From an uncultured Ralstonia sp. (GTDB lineage Bacteria; Pseudomonadota; Gammaproteobacteria; Burkholderiales; Burkholderiaceae), in NCBI GenBank assembly GCA_913056305.1, contig CAJXMR010000006.1, forward strand, positions 1 to 64,000: DNA of 64,000 bases, given 5' to 3'. Within the stretch, counting starts at the first letter, position 1; every line of letters begins with the position of its first letter. A program made the position numbers and the translations under genes. The notes beneath the pieces were generated by a model. It saw nothing but the letters and a program-made list of their open reading frames with translations. It did not search any database and was not told where the DNA came from. This document shows positions 34,944 through 44,255 of this stretch, in pieces.

Positions 34944-36535
34944 CGTTGATCTCCTTTCTTGCCGAATAGAAGCGATTCCGGATGACGTTCCAGATAGTCC
35001 GCAAGGGCGTTGAGCGACTGAAGCGTATGCGTCAACTCCTGCATGGCTTCGTGCACGTCTGACTGCAGCGGCGAGTCCTGCCGCAGCGTCACTTCCGCTG
35101 CGTTAAAGGTACGCTGCGCCGATGCCAGCGTGTCGTGCGCTTGCGGTACCACTTCGGTATCGAGATGGCCGAACAGTCGATTCGCATTCTCCAGTGCACC
35201 GTTCAGGTTGGCGCCAATGCGGTCGAACGGGACCTGGTTCAGCTTCTTTGCAATGTCCGCGATCTGCACCTGCAATTCGTCGAGCGAGTTGGGCACCGTC
35301 GGCAACTCGACAGGAGAGCGGCGTACGTCGACAACTGCACGCGGCGCCTTCGGGAACATGTCGAGCGCGACGTAGAGTTGGCCGGTCAGCAGATTGCCGG
35401 TTCGCAACTGCCCGCGCAGCCCCTGCATGACGAGATGCTGGAGCATGTCGTGCCCCCCAGGCGTATCTGGAGCAGGTATCGCGGAGCTGGTGCGCCGGCT
35501 GAGTCGCGCCGGGTACAGTGCCATCGACACTTTCATGCTGAAGGTCTTGCCGCTCTCGTCATATTCGACCCCGATGTCCGTCACTTGCCCCAGGACGATG
35601 CCCCGCATGTCAACAGGTGCCCCCACGGACAGCCCGCGCAGTGACTGGTTGAAGCTCATCACGACGTTCATCGCGGCGCCGTCGGGTTCGCGCATCGCGT
35701 CGGCTTCGTCTGAAGCGAGCCGGAAGACTGCGTTGTCGGGCGCTTGCGGGCCATCTCCCTGGCCGGGAGGCGTCTGAAACGCCAGGCCGCCAACGATCAC
35801 GGTCGCAAGCGACTGCGTGTTCAACTTCAGTCCGTTGGAATCGAGCCGCAGATCGACACCGCTTGCATGCCACCACCGCGTGTTGCTCCCGACATATTTG
35901 TCGTAGGGAGCGTTCACGAAAACATTGACCTGCACACCGGTGCCGTCCTTGTCGAGCGCGAAGCCGACCACCTGACCCACCTGCAGATGTCGATAGAAGA
36001 CCGGGGCGCCGATATCGACCGAACCCAGCGAGTCGCCCCGCAATGTGTACTGGTGCCCTTGCTGATCGGTCGTGACGGAAGGCGGATTCTCGAGTCCGAC
36101 AAACTCGGTCCTGCTTTCCTTGGAGCGACCGATGTCCACGCCGATGTACGCCCCAGACAGCAGCGTGCCGAGCCCCGAAATGCCGCTGGCCCCAACGCGC
36201 GGGCGGACGACCCAGAATCGCGTGTCTTTGGCCGCGAAGTTCTCGGCCTCCTTGGTCAGCTGGATTCTCACGAGCACGTGCTTGAAATCCTTCGTCAGGG
36301 CAATCGCTTGCACCGACCCGATCTCGACGTCCTTGTACTTGACTTTCGTCTTGCCGGCTTCGAGTCCTTCTGCATTGGTGAAGGTGACCGTGACGGTCGG
36401 CCCCTTTTCGGTGATGGCCTTGGCGACCAGCGCGATGCCAATGAGTGCCGCGATCAGCGGAATGAGCCAGACAAAGGACGGGATCCAGCGCTGACGCGGC
36501 TTGATCTCGGGATGGGGTAGATCGAAAGGATGCAT
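34940..36535 (-). CDS. pqiB: PqiB-type MCE protein
   Basis: From the ATG at 36535 the protein has 531 residues: a short cytoplasmic tail, one membrane segment (FVWLIPLIAALIGIALVAKAI) and three MCE domains (beginning near PTVTVTFTNAEGLEAG, LGSVDIGAPVFYRHL and FNQSLRGLSVGAPVDMRG), then a long helical C-terminal part. PqiB forms a periplasm-spanning tube for lipid transport between the membranes. The longer frame upstream encodes 61 residues that look like non-coding leader. It is 46 bases after pqiA and couples to pqiC. Confidence 0.92.
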   Translation of the reverse strand: MHPFDLPHPEIKPRQRWIPSFVWLIPLIAALIGIALVAKAITEKGPTVTVTFTNAEGLEAGKTKVKYKDVEIGSVQAIALTKDFKHVLVRIQLTKEAENFAAKDTRFWVVRPRVGASGISGLGTLLSGAYIGVDIGRSKESRTEFVGLENPPSVTTDQQGHQYTLRGDSLGSVDIGAPVFYRHLQVGQVVGFALDKDGTGVQVNVFVNAPYDKYVGSNTRWWHASGVDLRLDSNGLKLNTQSLATVIVGGLAFQTPPGQGDGPQAPDNAVFRLASDEADAMREPDGAAMNVVMSFNQSLRGLSVGAPVDMRGIVLGQVTDIGVEYDESGKTFSMKVSMALYPARLSRRTSSAIPAPDTPGGHDMLQHLVMQGLRGQLRTGNLLTGQLYVALDMFPKAPRAVVDVRRSPVELPTVPNSLDELQVQIADIAKKLNQVPFDRIGANLNGALENANRLFGHLDTEVVPQAHDTLASAQRTFNAAEVTLRQDSPLQSDVHEAMQELTHTLQSLNALADYLERHPESLLFGKKGDQR

Positions 36536-36581
36536 TGCTTGAAAACAGTTTGGTGGGCGTGGTCTTCGGGCCGTCGTACGC

Positions 36582-37928
36582 TCAAGACCCTTCTGCTGGC
36601 GAGACTCCAGCTTGATGGTCGGCGTGGTCCCAAATGAGGCGAGGGTCGAATTGCATCGATGCAAGCATGGTGAGCACAACCACGGCGCCAAAAGCGAGTG
36701 CTCCCGGACCAGCGGCAATCACGGCAAAGGAGCCGAAGTGCACGAGGGCGACGGTCAGGGCGACGACGAAGACGTCGAGCATCGACCAACGCCCGACAAA
36801 CTCGACGATCCGATAGAGCCTCGTCCGCTCGAGCGGGCGCCAGGCGGAGCGGCGGTGTGCTGCGATCGTCTGCAGCACCAGGATCGCGAGCTTGAGCATC
36901 GGCACCATCACGCTGGCGATAAAGACAATAGCGGCGAGCCCCCAATCGCCGGAGGTCCAGAAGTACGCGACACCGCTGAGGATGGTGTCGTCCTCCGACC
37001 GGCCCAGCGAGGTGCTGTGCATCACCGGCAGCAGGTTGGCCGGGATGTAGAGGAGCGCGGCAGCAAGCACGAGTGCCGTGGTACGCGAGACGCTGTTCGG
37101 GAGCCGGTCATGCAGCGCCGCGCCGCAACGTGAACAGCATTGGTGTGATGCCTGTTCGTTTCGCTCCTGTACACGACCGCATGTGTGGCAGGCGATCCAT
37201 CCGGCGAGCCTTGCCGAAACGCCATGCGTTGCAGCGGGCTCCGTCGAACGAAGTGTTGGAAGAACGGCAGCGCGCTCGGCATGCGGCTTCACGCGTGGTA
37301 CACCGGACATGCGACACGTCTTCACCTCGTCGCAAATTTCCCAGAGCACATGGGGATCGAACAGGGAGATGGCGCCCAGCATCACGGTCAATGCTCCGAA
37401 GGCAAACAGTGCCACGCCTGGAATCACCTGTGCGAGGCTCACCATCTTCACGGTCGTGACGAGCACGCCGAGCATGAACACTTCGATCATTCCCCACGGC
37501 CGCAGCCACTGTACGAATCGCAACGCAGAGCGGAAGCACGGCGGCACCCGCCCCAAGCGCAGCGGAACCAGCACGTACAGCAAGGCCACCAGTTCCATCG
37601 CAGGGAACAACGTCGTGGAACAGAACACGATGACCGCGACAACGCGCATGTGCCCGGTCCACAGGGAGGCAACCGCATCGAACAGTGCGGCGCGCGATGT
37701 CATGCCATCTGCGTTGAGCGCAATGACAGGAAAGCCCTGGGCGATCAGGAACGTCACCAGCGCGGCGACGGTCAGCGCGCAGGTGAACTCCAGCGTCGGG
37801 CGGGCGCGATGGATGCCAGTCAGGCGTGTGCCACAGCGGGAACACCGTGCGACCAGTCCGTTCAGGCGTGGCGGCCGACGGAAGACCCAGTCGCACTCGT
37901 GACAGGCGATCAGATGCTCATATTCCAT
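36582..37928 (-). CDS. pqiA: PqiA-type inner-membrane protein
   Basis: The 448-residue protein consists of two PqiA domains. Each starts with a zinc-ribbon-like pair of CxxC motifs (CHECD and CSRC near residues 8-33; CHTCG and CSRC near 215-245), followed by four membrane segments. This is the full double-domain form. PqiA anchors the PqiB tube in the inner membrane. The ATG at 37928 (MEYEHLIACHECD) puts the first zinc motif at the N-terminus as in homologues; the longer frame is leader. Together with pqiB and pqiC this makes a complete envelope-maintenance operon next to an efflux pump. Confidence 0.92.
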   Translation of the reverse strand: MEYEHLIACHECDWVFRRPPRLNGLVARCSRCGTRLTGIHRARPTLEFTCALTVAALVTFLIAQGFPVIALNADGMTSRAALFDAVASLWTGHMRVVAVIVFCSTTLFPAMELVALLYVLVPLRLGRVPPCFRSALRFVQWLRPWGMIEVFMLGVLVTTVKMVSLAQVIPGVALFAFGALTVMLGAISLFDPHVLWEICDEVKTCRMSGVPRVKPHAERAAVLPTLRSTEPAATHGVSARLAGWIACHTCGRVQERNEQASHQCCSRCGAALHDRLPNSVSRTTALVLAAALLYIPANLLPVMHSTSLGRSEDDTILSGVAYFWTSGDWGLAAIVFIASVMVPMLKLAILVLQTIAAHRRSAWRPLERTRLYRIVEFVGRWSMLDVFVVALTVALVHFGSFAVIAAGPGALAFGAVVVLTMLASMQFDPRLIWDHADHQAGVSPAEGS

Positions 37929-38049
37929 GGGAAACGGCAGGACGATTCGTTGCGGGTGGTTCGGCACCGCCTGGTGCGAAGTCGCGCGCGTTGGCCCGCC
38001 GGGAATGGCTCGCTCGACGCGAGCCAGCCCAACCCGGCGGACACGCTCA

Positions 38050-39513
38050 TCATTTGCTGGCGACCGTCGGCGCAGTGTCAGCGGGCAGCTCACCCATGGC
38101 TTGGAACAGCGCTGCGGTATCGCTCATGCGCCGGCTCATCGCGCGCACGGTGTCGAGTTGCGCGTTCAAGTACTGCTGCTCGCTCGCCTGCTCAGCGGAT
38201 GCGGGCAACGACCCTAGCCGGCGACGAGACGCGGTCTCGTGGAACGCGGTGTGCGCAGCCTGCGACGCGATTTCGGCCGATGCGAGCGCCTGGGCATCGT
38301 TGTCCAGCGCAGCGAGCGTGTTCGCGACATTCTCGAATGCCGAGAGAACAGCCGACTTGTACTGGAGGACCGCTGCGTCGTAGAGGTCGATCGTCGCCCG
38401 TCGATGGGCCAGCAGCGCGCCACCGTGGAAGATCGGCTGCGAAAGTCCCGCGCCCACGGCCCACAGCCCGCCGGCGCCCGACAGCAGCGCGGGCCAACTC
38501 AGGCCACCGCGCCCCAGGGCGGCGGTCAGCGACAGGCTCGGGAAGAGCTGTGCCGTCGCCTCGCCGACGTCGGCTGACGCAGCCTTCACGGCGGCGGCGG
38601 CGGCGCGAACGTCCGGCCGCGCGCGTAGCAGGTCTGAAGGTACGGCGACGGGCACCTGCTCCGGCAGCGACAGGCTGGCAAATTCGGGAACAGGCGGCGC
38701 TGCGTCCGGCGTGCGGCCCATCAAGACCGCCAGCGCGTGACCCGCGATGGCGCGCTGCTGGCGCAGCGGCGGCAGGCTGGCAGCCAGCGACGCGGCGCTC
38801 TGCGTCGACGCAAGCGCCTGCGCATGCGACAACGCACCCAGCGCATACCGCTGCTCGTTGTCACGTGCGGTGGCATCCGCCACGACCACAAGCAGCTCGG
38901 TCAAGGCGATCTGCTGATCAAGCGCCGACGCTGTGATGGCCGTGCCGACAATGTTGGCGGCCAGCGCACGGCGCGCGGCTTCCAGCTCGCAGCCCTGTAC
39001 GTCCACACGGGCGGCGCCGGCCTCGTTCGCATAGCGCGTCGCGCCAAACAGATCGAACGTGTAATGTGCCTGCAGTTGTCCAACGAAGACGTTATAGCGC
39101 AGCGTCTCCGGGCCTACGCCGGTGACGTTGGGCGTACGCTGACGCGAGGCCTGCGCCCCCGCGTCTAGCGATGGCAGCGTCGAGGAGCCGATCTGCGCGC
39201 GCAGATCCTCTTGCGCGGCTGCCAGCGTCTTCTCCGCGCCCGCGAGCGTCGGGTTATTGCGCAAGCCTTCTTCAACCAGCGCATTGAGGGCGTCAGAGTG
39301 ATAGAGCCGCCACCACTGCGGCACGGGCGCAGCTCCCACATCAAACTGCTGGGCGACACCGGCAGCCTCGGCCGTCTTCAACGGCTGGGATGCGGCGCCA
39401 TAGTGCTCGGGCGACGGCACCGCTGGCGGCGTGCTCTGGGGCGCGAGCGAACAGGCAGTCAGTGCGAACGCCGTCGTCGCGGCGAGCGCAGAAGTCATAC
39501 GGGCAAGTTTCAT
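38050..39513 (-). CDS. RND pump outer-membrane factor (NodT/OprM family lipoprotein)
   Basis: From the ATG at 39513 the protein has 487 residues, with a lipoprotein signal ending LTACS (acylated Cys at about 20). It contains two TolC-type repeats, with PVPQWWRLYHSDALNALVEEGL and the NPTLAGAEKTL motif in the first and RPDVRAAAAAVKAAS in the second. It forms the outer-membrane channel of the tripartite pump encoded by the two preceding genes. It starts 2 bases after the pump gene and is the last gene of the operon. Confidence 0.93.
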   Translation of the reverse strand: MKLARMTSALAATTAFALTACSLAPQSTPPAVPSPEHYGAASQPLKTAEAAGVAQQFDVGAAPVPQWWRLYHSDALNALVEEGLRNNPTLAGAEKTLAAAQEDLRAQIGSSTLPSLDAGAQASRQRTPNVTGVGPETLRYNVFVGQLQAHYTFDLFGATRYANEAGAARVDVQGCELEAARRALAANIVGTAITASALDQQIALTELLVVVADATARDNEQRYALGALSHAQALASTQSAASLAASLPPLRQQRAIAGHALAVLMGRTPDAAPPVPEFASLSLPEQVPVAVPSDLLRARPDVRAAAAAVKAASADVGEATAQLFPSLSLTAALGRGGLSWPALLSGAGGLWAVGAGLSQPIFHGGALLAHRRATIDLYDAAVLQYKSAVLSAFENVANTLAALDNDAQALASAEIASQAAHTAFHETASRRRLGSLPASAEQASEQQYLNAQLDTVRAMSRRMSDTAALFQAMGELPADTAPTVASK

Positions 39514-39515
39514 GA

Positions 39516-42500
39516 TCAATTCTCCGAGGGCGCGGTGCCGGCCGAGGACGGATCGCGCTCGTCGAGGCGTACCCTGAAGCACGCTGCATACAAGGCCGGC
39601 AGGAAGAAGATGGTCAGCACCGTGGCAATCGTGATGCCCCCCATCAGCGCGGTCGCCATCGGGCCGAAGAAGCCCGAGCGCAGCAGCGGAATCAGCGCAA
39701 GCACGGCGGCGGCGGCCGTGAGCATGATCGGCCTGAAGCGCCGCACGGTTGCGCCCACAATTGCGTCGAAGCGCCGTTGGCCCGCCGCGATGTCCTGGTC
39801 GATCTGGTCGACCAGAATCACGGAGTTGCGCATGATGATGCCGAACATCGCAATCACGCCGAGCAGGGCAACGAAGCCGAAGGGCTTGCCGAACAGCAGC
39901 AGCGCGGTCACGACGCCGATCAGCCCGAGGGGCGCCGTCAGCACGACGATGAACGTCCGCGAGAAGCTCTTGAGCTGGATCATGAGCAGCGTCAGCACCG
40001 CGATGATCATGATCGGCATCTCCGCGTTGATCGAGGTCTGGCCCTTCACGCTTTCTTCAACCGCACCGCCGACTTCAATGCGGTAGCCGACAGGCAGCTT
40101 GGCGCGTTCTGCGGTGAGTGCCTGGTCGATGTCGCGGGTCACACCGATGCCCTGGGCGTTGCCCCGAACGTCTGCTTGCACGGTGATCGTCGGCTGACGG
40201 TCGCGCTCCCAGATCACGCCGTACTCGAGCGAGTTCCGGACATGCCCGAGCGCGCCAAGGGGTACCGGCCCGTTGGGCGTGGGCACTGCGAGACCCGTGA
40301 GCTTTGCCGGATCGACACGCTCGCGCTTCGGCGCACGCAGATCCACATTGATCAGCTTGTCGCGCTCGCGGTACTGCGTGATCGTGTAGCCGGAGAGCGT
40401 CATGGCCAGGAAGTTCGATACGTCCTCCGACGTCACGCCAAGCTGACGCGCCTTGATCTGGTCAATCTCGAACGAGATCGAACGTTCCGCCGGCTCGTCC
40501 CAGTCGAATTGCACGTCCTGCGTGCGCGAATCGGCGCGTACCTTTTCAGCAACATGGTCTGCAATGTTGCGCACGGTGGCGATATCGTCGCCGCTCACCC
40601 GGAACTTGATCGGGAAGCCCACCGGCGGACCATTCTCAAGCCGCGCCACACGCGTACGTACGCCGGAGAAATTCTTCGCGAGCATGGCGTCAAGCCAGTG
40701 CGAAAGCTCGTCGCGAGTTTCCACGTCCTTGGCCGTGATCACGAACTGTGCGAAGTTGGGCTGCTGAAGCTGCTGATCGAGCGGCAGATAAAAGCGCGGC
40801 GCGCCCGTGCCGACAAAGTCGACGAAGTGATCGATCTCCGCACGACCATCCAGCGTTTTTTCAAGCCGCTTCGCTTCACGCAGCGTCGCCTCGAACGAGG
40901 CGCCTTCCGGCAGCCGAAGATCGACAAGCAGTTCCGGGCGCTCCGAGTTCGGGAAGAACTGTTGCGGCACGCGGGTGAAGGCTGCCATCGCAAGCGCGAA
41001 GAGCACCGCCGTGACACCCAGGACAACCCAGCGACCCTTGATGCAGTATTCGATCCAGCCCGACAGGCGCTGATAGAAGCCGGTGTTGTAGATGTCGTGA
41101 TCGTGATCGTGCGCGCCGCCCGCCTCGCGCTTGTGCTCGGGCAGCATGTGATAGCCGAGCATCGGAACCAGCACGACGGCAGCAAACCACGAAACGATCA
41201 GGGAGATGGCCGACACTTCGAAGATCGAGCGCGTGTATTCACCCGTGCTCGACTTGGCCAGCGCGATCGGCAGGAAGCCCGACACCGTGACCAGCGTACC
41301 GGTCAGCATTGGGAATGCCGTGCTCGTATAGGCGAAGGCCGCCGCGCGCATGCGGCTCCAGCCCTGTTCGAGCTTCACGGCCATCATTTCGACGGCGATG
41401 ATCGCATCGTCAACGAGCAGCCCGAGTGCGAGCACGAGCGTGCCGAGCGAGACCTTGTCCAGCCCGATCCCGAACAGATGCATGCACAGTGCGGTCACGG
41501 CCAGCACGATCGGGATCGAGATCACGACGACCATGCCGGTCCGCAGGCCGAGCGAGACCAGGCTCACAACCAGAACGATCGCGACCGCTTCGCCAACCGA
41601 CCTGACAAACTCGTCCACCGAGTGCTTGACCGCATGCGGCATGCTCGAGACAGCAGTCAGCTTCAGCCCGGCCGGCAGGTTCGCCTGCAGTTCGCCGGCC
41701 TTCGCGTCGAGCGCCTTGCCAAGGTCGATCACGTCGCCGCCCTTCTGCATGGTGACCCCGATGCCGAGCACGTCATGGCCATTCGCGCGCATCTGGGTGA
41801 CGGGCGGATCGTCATAACCGCGTGTGACCTTTGCGATGTCGCCCAGCCGGAACGTGCGCTTGTTCACGGTGATCAGCATGTCGGCAAGGGCCTGCACGTC
41901 CTTGAACGCGCCGCTCGGGCGCACAAACACGCGATCGTCCGTTGTCGTAATGGTGCCGACCGGCGCCACGCTGTTTTGCGCGTTGATAGCCTGGGCCAGT
42001 TGCTGTGGCGTGATCGAGAGCCGCGTCAGCTCCGTATTGGAGATTTCGACAAAGACGTGCTGCGCCGGGTCGCCAAAGTAGTCAACCTTCGCGACCCCCG
42101 GCACGCGCAGCAGGACCGTGCGCAGCTTGTCAGCGTAGTCGTGCAGCTGCGCCGGTGAAAAGCCATCGCCTTCCAGTGCGTATACGTTGGTGTAGACATC
42201 ACCGAACTCGTCGTTGAAGAACGGTCCGACCGTTCCCATCGGCAACGTCGCCCGGATGTCGCCCACCTTCTTGCGCACCTGGTACCAGGTTTCGGGTACG
42301 TCCTTGACGGGTGCCGCGTCCTTCATCGCGAAGAAGATCATCGACTCGCCGGGCCGCGAGTAGCTCTTGATGTTGTCGACGTATGGTGCGGCCTGAAGCT
42401 GGCGGCCGATGCGGTCGGTGATCTGGTCCTGGACCTCGCGGGCGGTCGCGCCCGGCCAATACGTCTGGATCACCATCGTCCGGAACGTGAACGGCGGGTC

Positions 42501-42677
42501 TTCGGACTGCGCAAGATGCGTGTACCCAATCACGCCAAAGAGCGTGGCGAGCCCGATCAGGAAGATGACCAGCTGCTGATGGCGCAACGCCCATGCGGAG
42601 AGGTTGAAGCCACCTTCGGCCTCAGATGGGGCGGCAGGCGCGCTATCGCGCGCGGTTTCACGGTCGCCAGTGCTCAT
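39516..42677 (-). CDS. RND-family efflux transporter (AcrB/MexB-like)
   Basis: This 1053-residue protein has the full RND layout: a membrane segment near residue 35, a first large periplasmic domain, a block of membrane helices with VDDAIIAVEMM (the proton-relay aspartate pair), a second periplasmic domain and the last membrane block. A His/Asp-rich loop (HDHDHD) lies between the halves. Sequence character is closer to hydrophobe/amphiphile pumps (HAE) than to CusA-type metal pumps, since the methionine relay of CusA is not seen. It likely expels aromatic or other organic compounds. The start overlaps the adaptor gene by 4 bases. Confidence 0.93.
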   Translation of the reverse strand: MSTGDRETARDSAPAAPSEAEGGFNLSAWALRHQQLVIFLIGLATLFGVIGYTHLAQSEDPPFTFRTMVIQTYWPGATAREVQDQITDRIGRQLQAAPYVDNIKSYSRPGESMIFFAMKDAAPVKDVPETWYQVRKKVGDIRATLPMGTVGPFFNDEFGDVYTNVYALEGDGFSPAQLHDYADKLRTVLLRVPGVAKVDYFGDPAQHVFVEISNTELTRLSITPQQLAQAINAQNSVAPVGTITTTDDRVFVRPSGAFKDVQALADMLITVNKRTFRLGDIAKVTRGYDDPPVTQMRANGHDVLGIGVTMQKGGDVIDLGKALDAKAGELQANLPAGLKLTAVSSMPHAVKHSVDEFVRSVGEAVAIVLVVSLVSLGLRTGMVVVISIPIVLAVTALCMHLFGIGLDKVSLGTLVLALGLLVDDAIIAVEMMAVKLEQGWSRMRAAAFAYTSTAFPMLTGTLVTVSGFLPIALAKSSTGEYTRSIFEVSAISLIVSWFAAVVLVPMLGYHMLPEHKREAGGAHDHDHDIYNTGFYQRLSGWIEYCIKGRWVVLGVTAVLFALAMAAFTRVPQQFFPNSERPELLVDLRLPEGASFEATLREAKRLEKTLDGRAEIDHFVDFVGTGAPRFYLPLDQQLQQPNFAQFVITAKDVETRDELSHWLDAMLAKNFSGVRTRVARLENGPPVGFPIKFRVSGDDIATVRNIADHVAEKVRADSRTQDVQFDWDEPAERSISFEIDQIKARQLGVTSEDVSNFLAMTLSGYTITQYRERDKLINVDLRAPKRERVDPAKLTGLAVPTPNGPVPLGALGHVRNSLEYGVIWERDRQPTITVQADVRGNAQGIGVTRDIDQALTAERAKLPVGYRIEVGGAVEESVKGQTSINAEMPIMIIAVLTLLMIQLKSFSRTFIVVLTAPLGLIGVVTALLLFGKPFGFVALLGVIAMFGIIMRNSVILVDQIDQDIAAGQRRFDAIVGATVRRFRPIMLTAAAAVLALIPLLRSGFFGPMATALMGGITIATVLTIFFLPALYAACFRVRLDERDPSSAGTAPSEN

Positions 42678-43840
42678 GATGCGAAGTCCTCGGGATGCAG
42701 GGGCGGAACCACCTGCACGTGTTGGCCGGCGCTCACCGCATGCACCCCTTGCACCACTACACGATCGCCGTCATGCAAGCCCGAGGCGACCGAAATGGTG
42801 CGCTCGTCATAGCGATCGACGGTAACGGAGCGCAACTCCAGCGTGTCGCTGCCCTTGCGCACGACCCAGACGGCGGGGGCCTCGCCGTTATGAAAGAGCG
42901 CGGTCACAGGCAGCTTGAAAGGATGTCCAGCAGGCGGATCGCCGGCCGCATCGAACGTGATGCTGGCCGTCATGCCCATGCGCACCTTAGGGCTCGGTGC
43001 GGCCAGCGTGAGCTTGACTCGCCAGGTACGGCTTTGCGGGTCGGCTGCGGGCGAAACCTCGCGTACGCGTGCTTCAAACGTTTGCCCAGGCACGGCGGGC
43101 AGACTCACGCTCGCTGTACTGCCAACGGTCAGCGAGCCCAGCGCCGCCTCGGGCGCGTCGCAAACGATATCCACGTCGCCGGTCCAGTCGAGGTGGTAGA
43201 CGGCCTGCCCTGCCTGGACGTTCTGGCCCGTATCGGCATCTTCCAGGGTGATGACGCCGTCGTGATCCGCCACGAGCGTCGCGTAGCGCAACCGGTCGCC
43301 GACGAGCGCAGCTTGGGCGTGCGCTGAGTCGCGCTGCGCGACCGCTGATGCATAAGCGTCCTGGGTCTGCTCGAGTTGTGCCGCAGCGATCAGGTTGGCC
43401 TGAGCCTGTGCGCGGTCGCGATCGAGCTGCTGCTTTGCAAATGCGAGCCGGTGTTCAGCCGCTTCGAGCTGGGCTCGCGCAGTAGCCAGGTCATTGCGCA
43501 GATCGGCTTGATCGAGCATGGCGAGGATCTGCCCTGCCTTGACGGTATCGCCCAAACGCACGCGCCGTTCCACGAGCTTGCCGGGCACCCGGAACGAGAG
43601 CGGCGTGGAATATCGCGCCTGCACCTGGCCTGGCAATGAGTTTGCGGTGGGGCTGCCGTCCGGATGCAGGACGAGCGCGACCACTGGTTTGGGCTCCGGC
43701 GCGATCGCTTCGGTATGGTGGCAACCCGCGAGCAGCGTCGCGCAGCAAGCCGCGACAAAAAAAGGAACTGGTTTCCAACGCCCGACGATAGACGGAATGG
43801 GGCGCGCAGGCGTTCGCGCGTTACGACCGGGATGATTCAC
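42674..43840 (-). CDS. RND pump periplasmic adaptor (membrane fusion lipoprotein)
   Basis: The 388-residue protein has a signal with lipobox LLAGC (Cys about 40), then the adaptor order: a beta-barrel and lipoyl half-motif (RVRLGDTVKAGQILAMLD), a helical hairpin with QLEAAEHRLAFAKQQLDRDRAQ, a second lipoyl half (LVADHDGVITLEDADTGQNVQAGQ) and a C-terminal barrel. It joins the RND pump to the outer-membrane channel. As first gene of the operon it is preceded by a 415-base leader with hairpins and a TetR operator at its far end. Confidence 0.92.
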   Translation of the reverse strand: MNHPGRNARTPARPIPSIVGRWKPVPFFVAACCATLLAGCHHTEAIAPEPKPVVALVLHPDGSPTANSLPGQVQARYSTPLSFRVPGKLVERRVRLGDTVKAGQILAMLDQADLRNDLATARAQLEAAEHRLAFAKQQLDRDRAQAQANLIAAAQLEQTQDAYASAVAQRDSAHAQAALVGDRLRYATLVADHDGVITLEDADTGQNVQAGQAVYHLDWTGDVDIVCDAPEAALGSLTVGSTASVSLPAVPGQTFEARVREVSPAADPQSRTWRVKLTLAAPSPKVRMGMTASITFDAAGDPPAGHPFKLPVTALFHNGEAPAVWVVRKGSDTLELRSVTVDRYDERTISVASGLHDGDRVVVQGVHAVSAGQHVQVVPPLHPEDFAS

Positions 43841-44255
43841 GATGTTTCCAAGACAAGTGATGGTCCAACGAAGAAGGGCACGGCGCCTCGGAAGGTGCGT
43901 CGCGCTCCTGCGCGCGATTTGCCTTCCTGACGCACGTAACGAAACTCGTATCTCGGGGACTTAAGTCGTCGAGAGCGACGGCTGTTCAGAGACCACTCAA
44001 GAGGATTCGGCGACTCCCGCCCCACCCTCTCCTCGCCGGCGGGCTTACCGAGCGCTTCACGTTCCAGCCTCGCTGCCCACCCCGGTAGTCACTGCCACAG
44101 CAACAAGAAGCCCTTCCATAGGCCGTTGCTGTTGGCTTCTTCCGTACTGCCACCACTCCAGACGCCAGGGCACCTGACCCCAGCAACCCCAACATGTGAC
44201 ATTAAACTCATCGTTGATCGAATTGTCAAGTATGACGACTAGCATTATTATTGGG
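43841..44255. promoter_or_regulatory. Leader region between the efflux operon and TetR 2
   Basis: This 415-base gap holds the divergent promoters. Four short arms at 44098-44104 (CAGCAAC), 44105-44112 (AAGAAGCC), 44125-44131 (GTTGCTG) and 44134-44141 (GGCTTCTT) pair first with third and second with fourth, so the two stems interleave. The TetR-type operator lies at 44206-44237. Short minus-strand frames exist between but none is convincing as a gene. Confidence 0.5.
44206..44237 (+). promoter_or_regulatory. Composite operator-like site, copy 2 (efflux/TetR 2)
   Basis: The site reads ACTCAT, 3 bases, TGATC, 3 bases, TTGTCAAG, TATGACG. The spacing equals that of copies 1 and 3, with small changes in the flanking elements. 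It ends 18 bases before the chosen ATG of TetR 2, where a bound repressor would block transcription. Confidence 0.68.

Noticed and set aside
39777..42158. A 793-codon plus-strand frame antisense to the RND pump
   Set aside because: It is composed of Arg/His/Asp/Glu-rich low-meaning sequence mirroring the pump codons, and no family is recognised.
39516..42677. RND pump as a CusA/CzcA heavy-metal exporter, suggested by the HDHDHD loop
   Set aside because: The methionine relay and periplasmic metal site of CusA are not seen, and the operon lacks CusF or metal-sensing genes. The His/Asp loop alone is weak evidence.
44057..44195. Short minus-strand frames in the efflux leader considered as leader peptides
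   Set aside because: No ribosome binding site, no runs of regulatory codons and no matching overlap with the hairpin arms.
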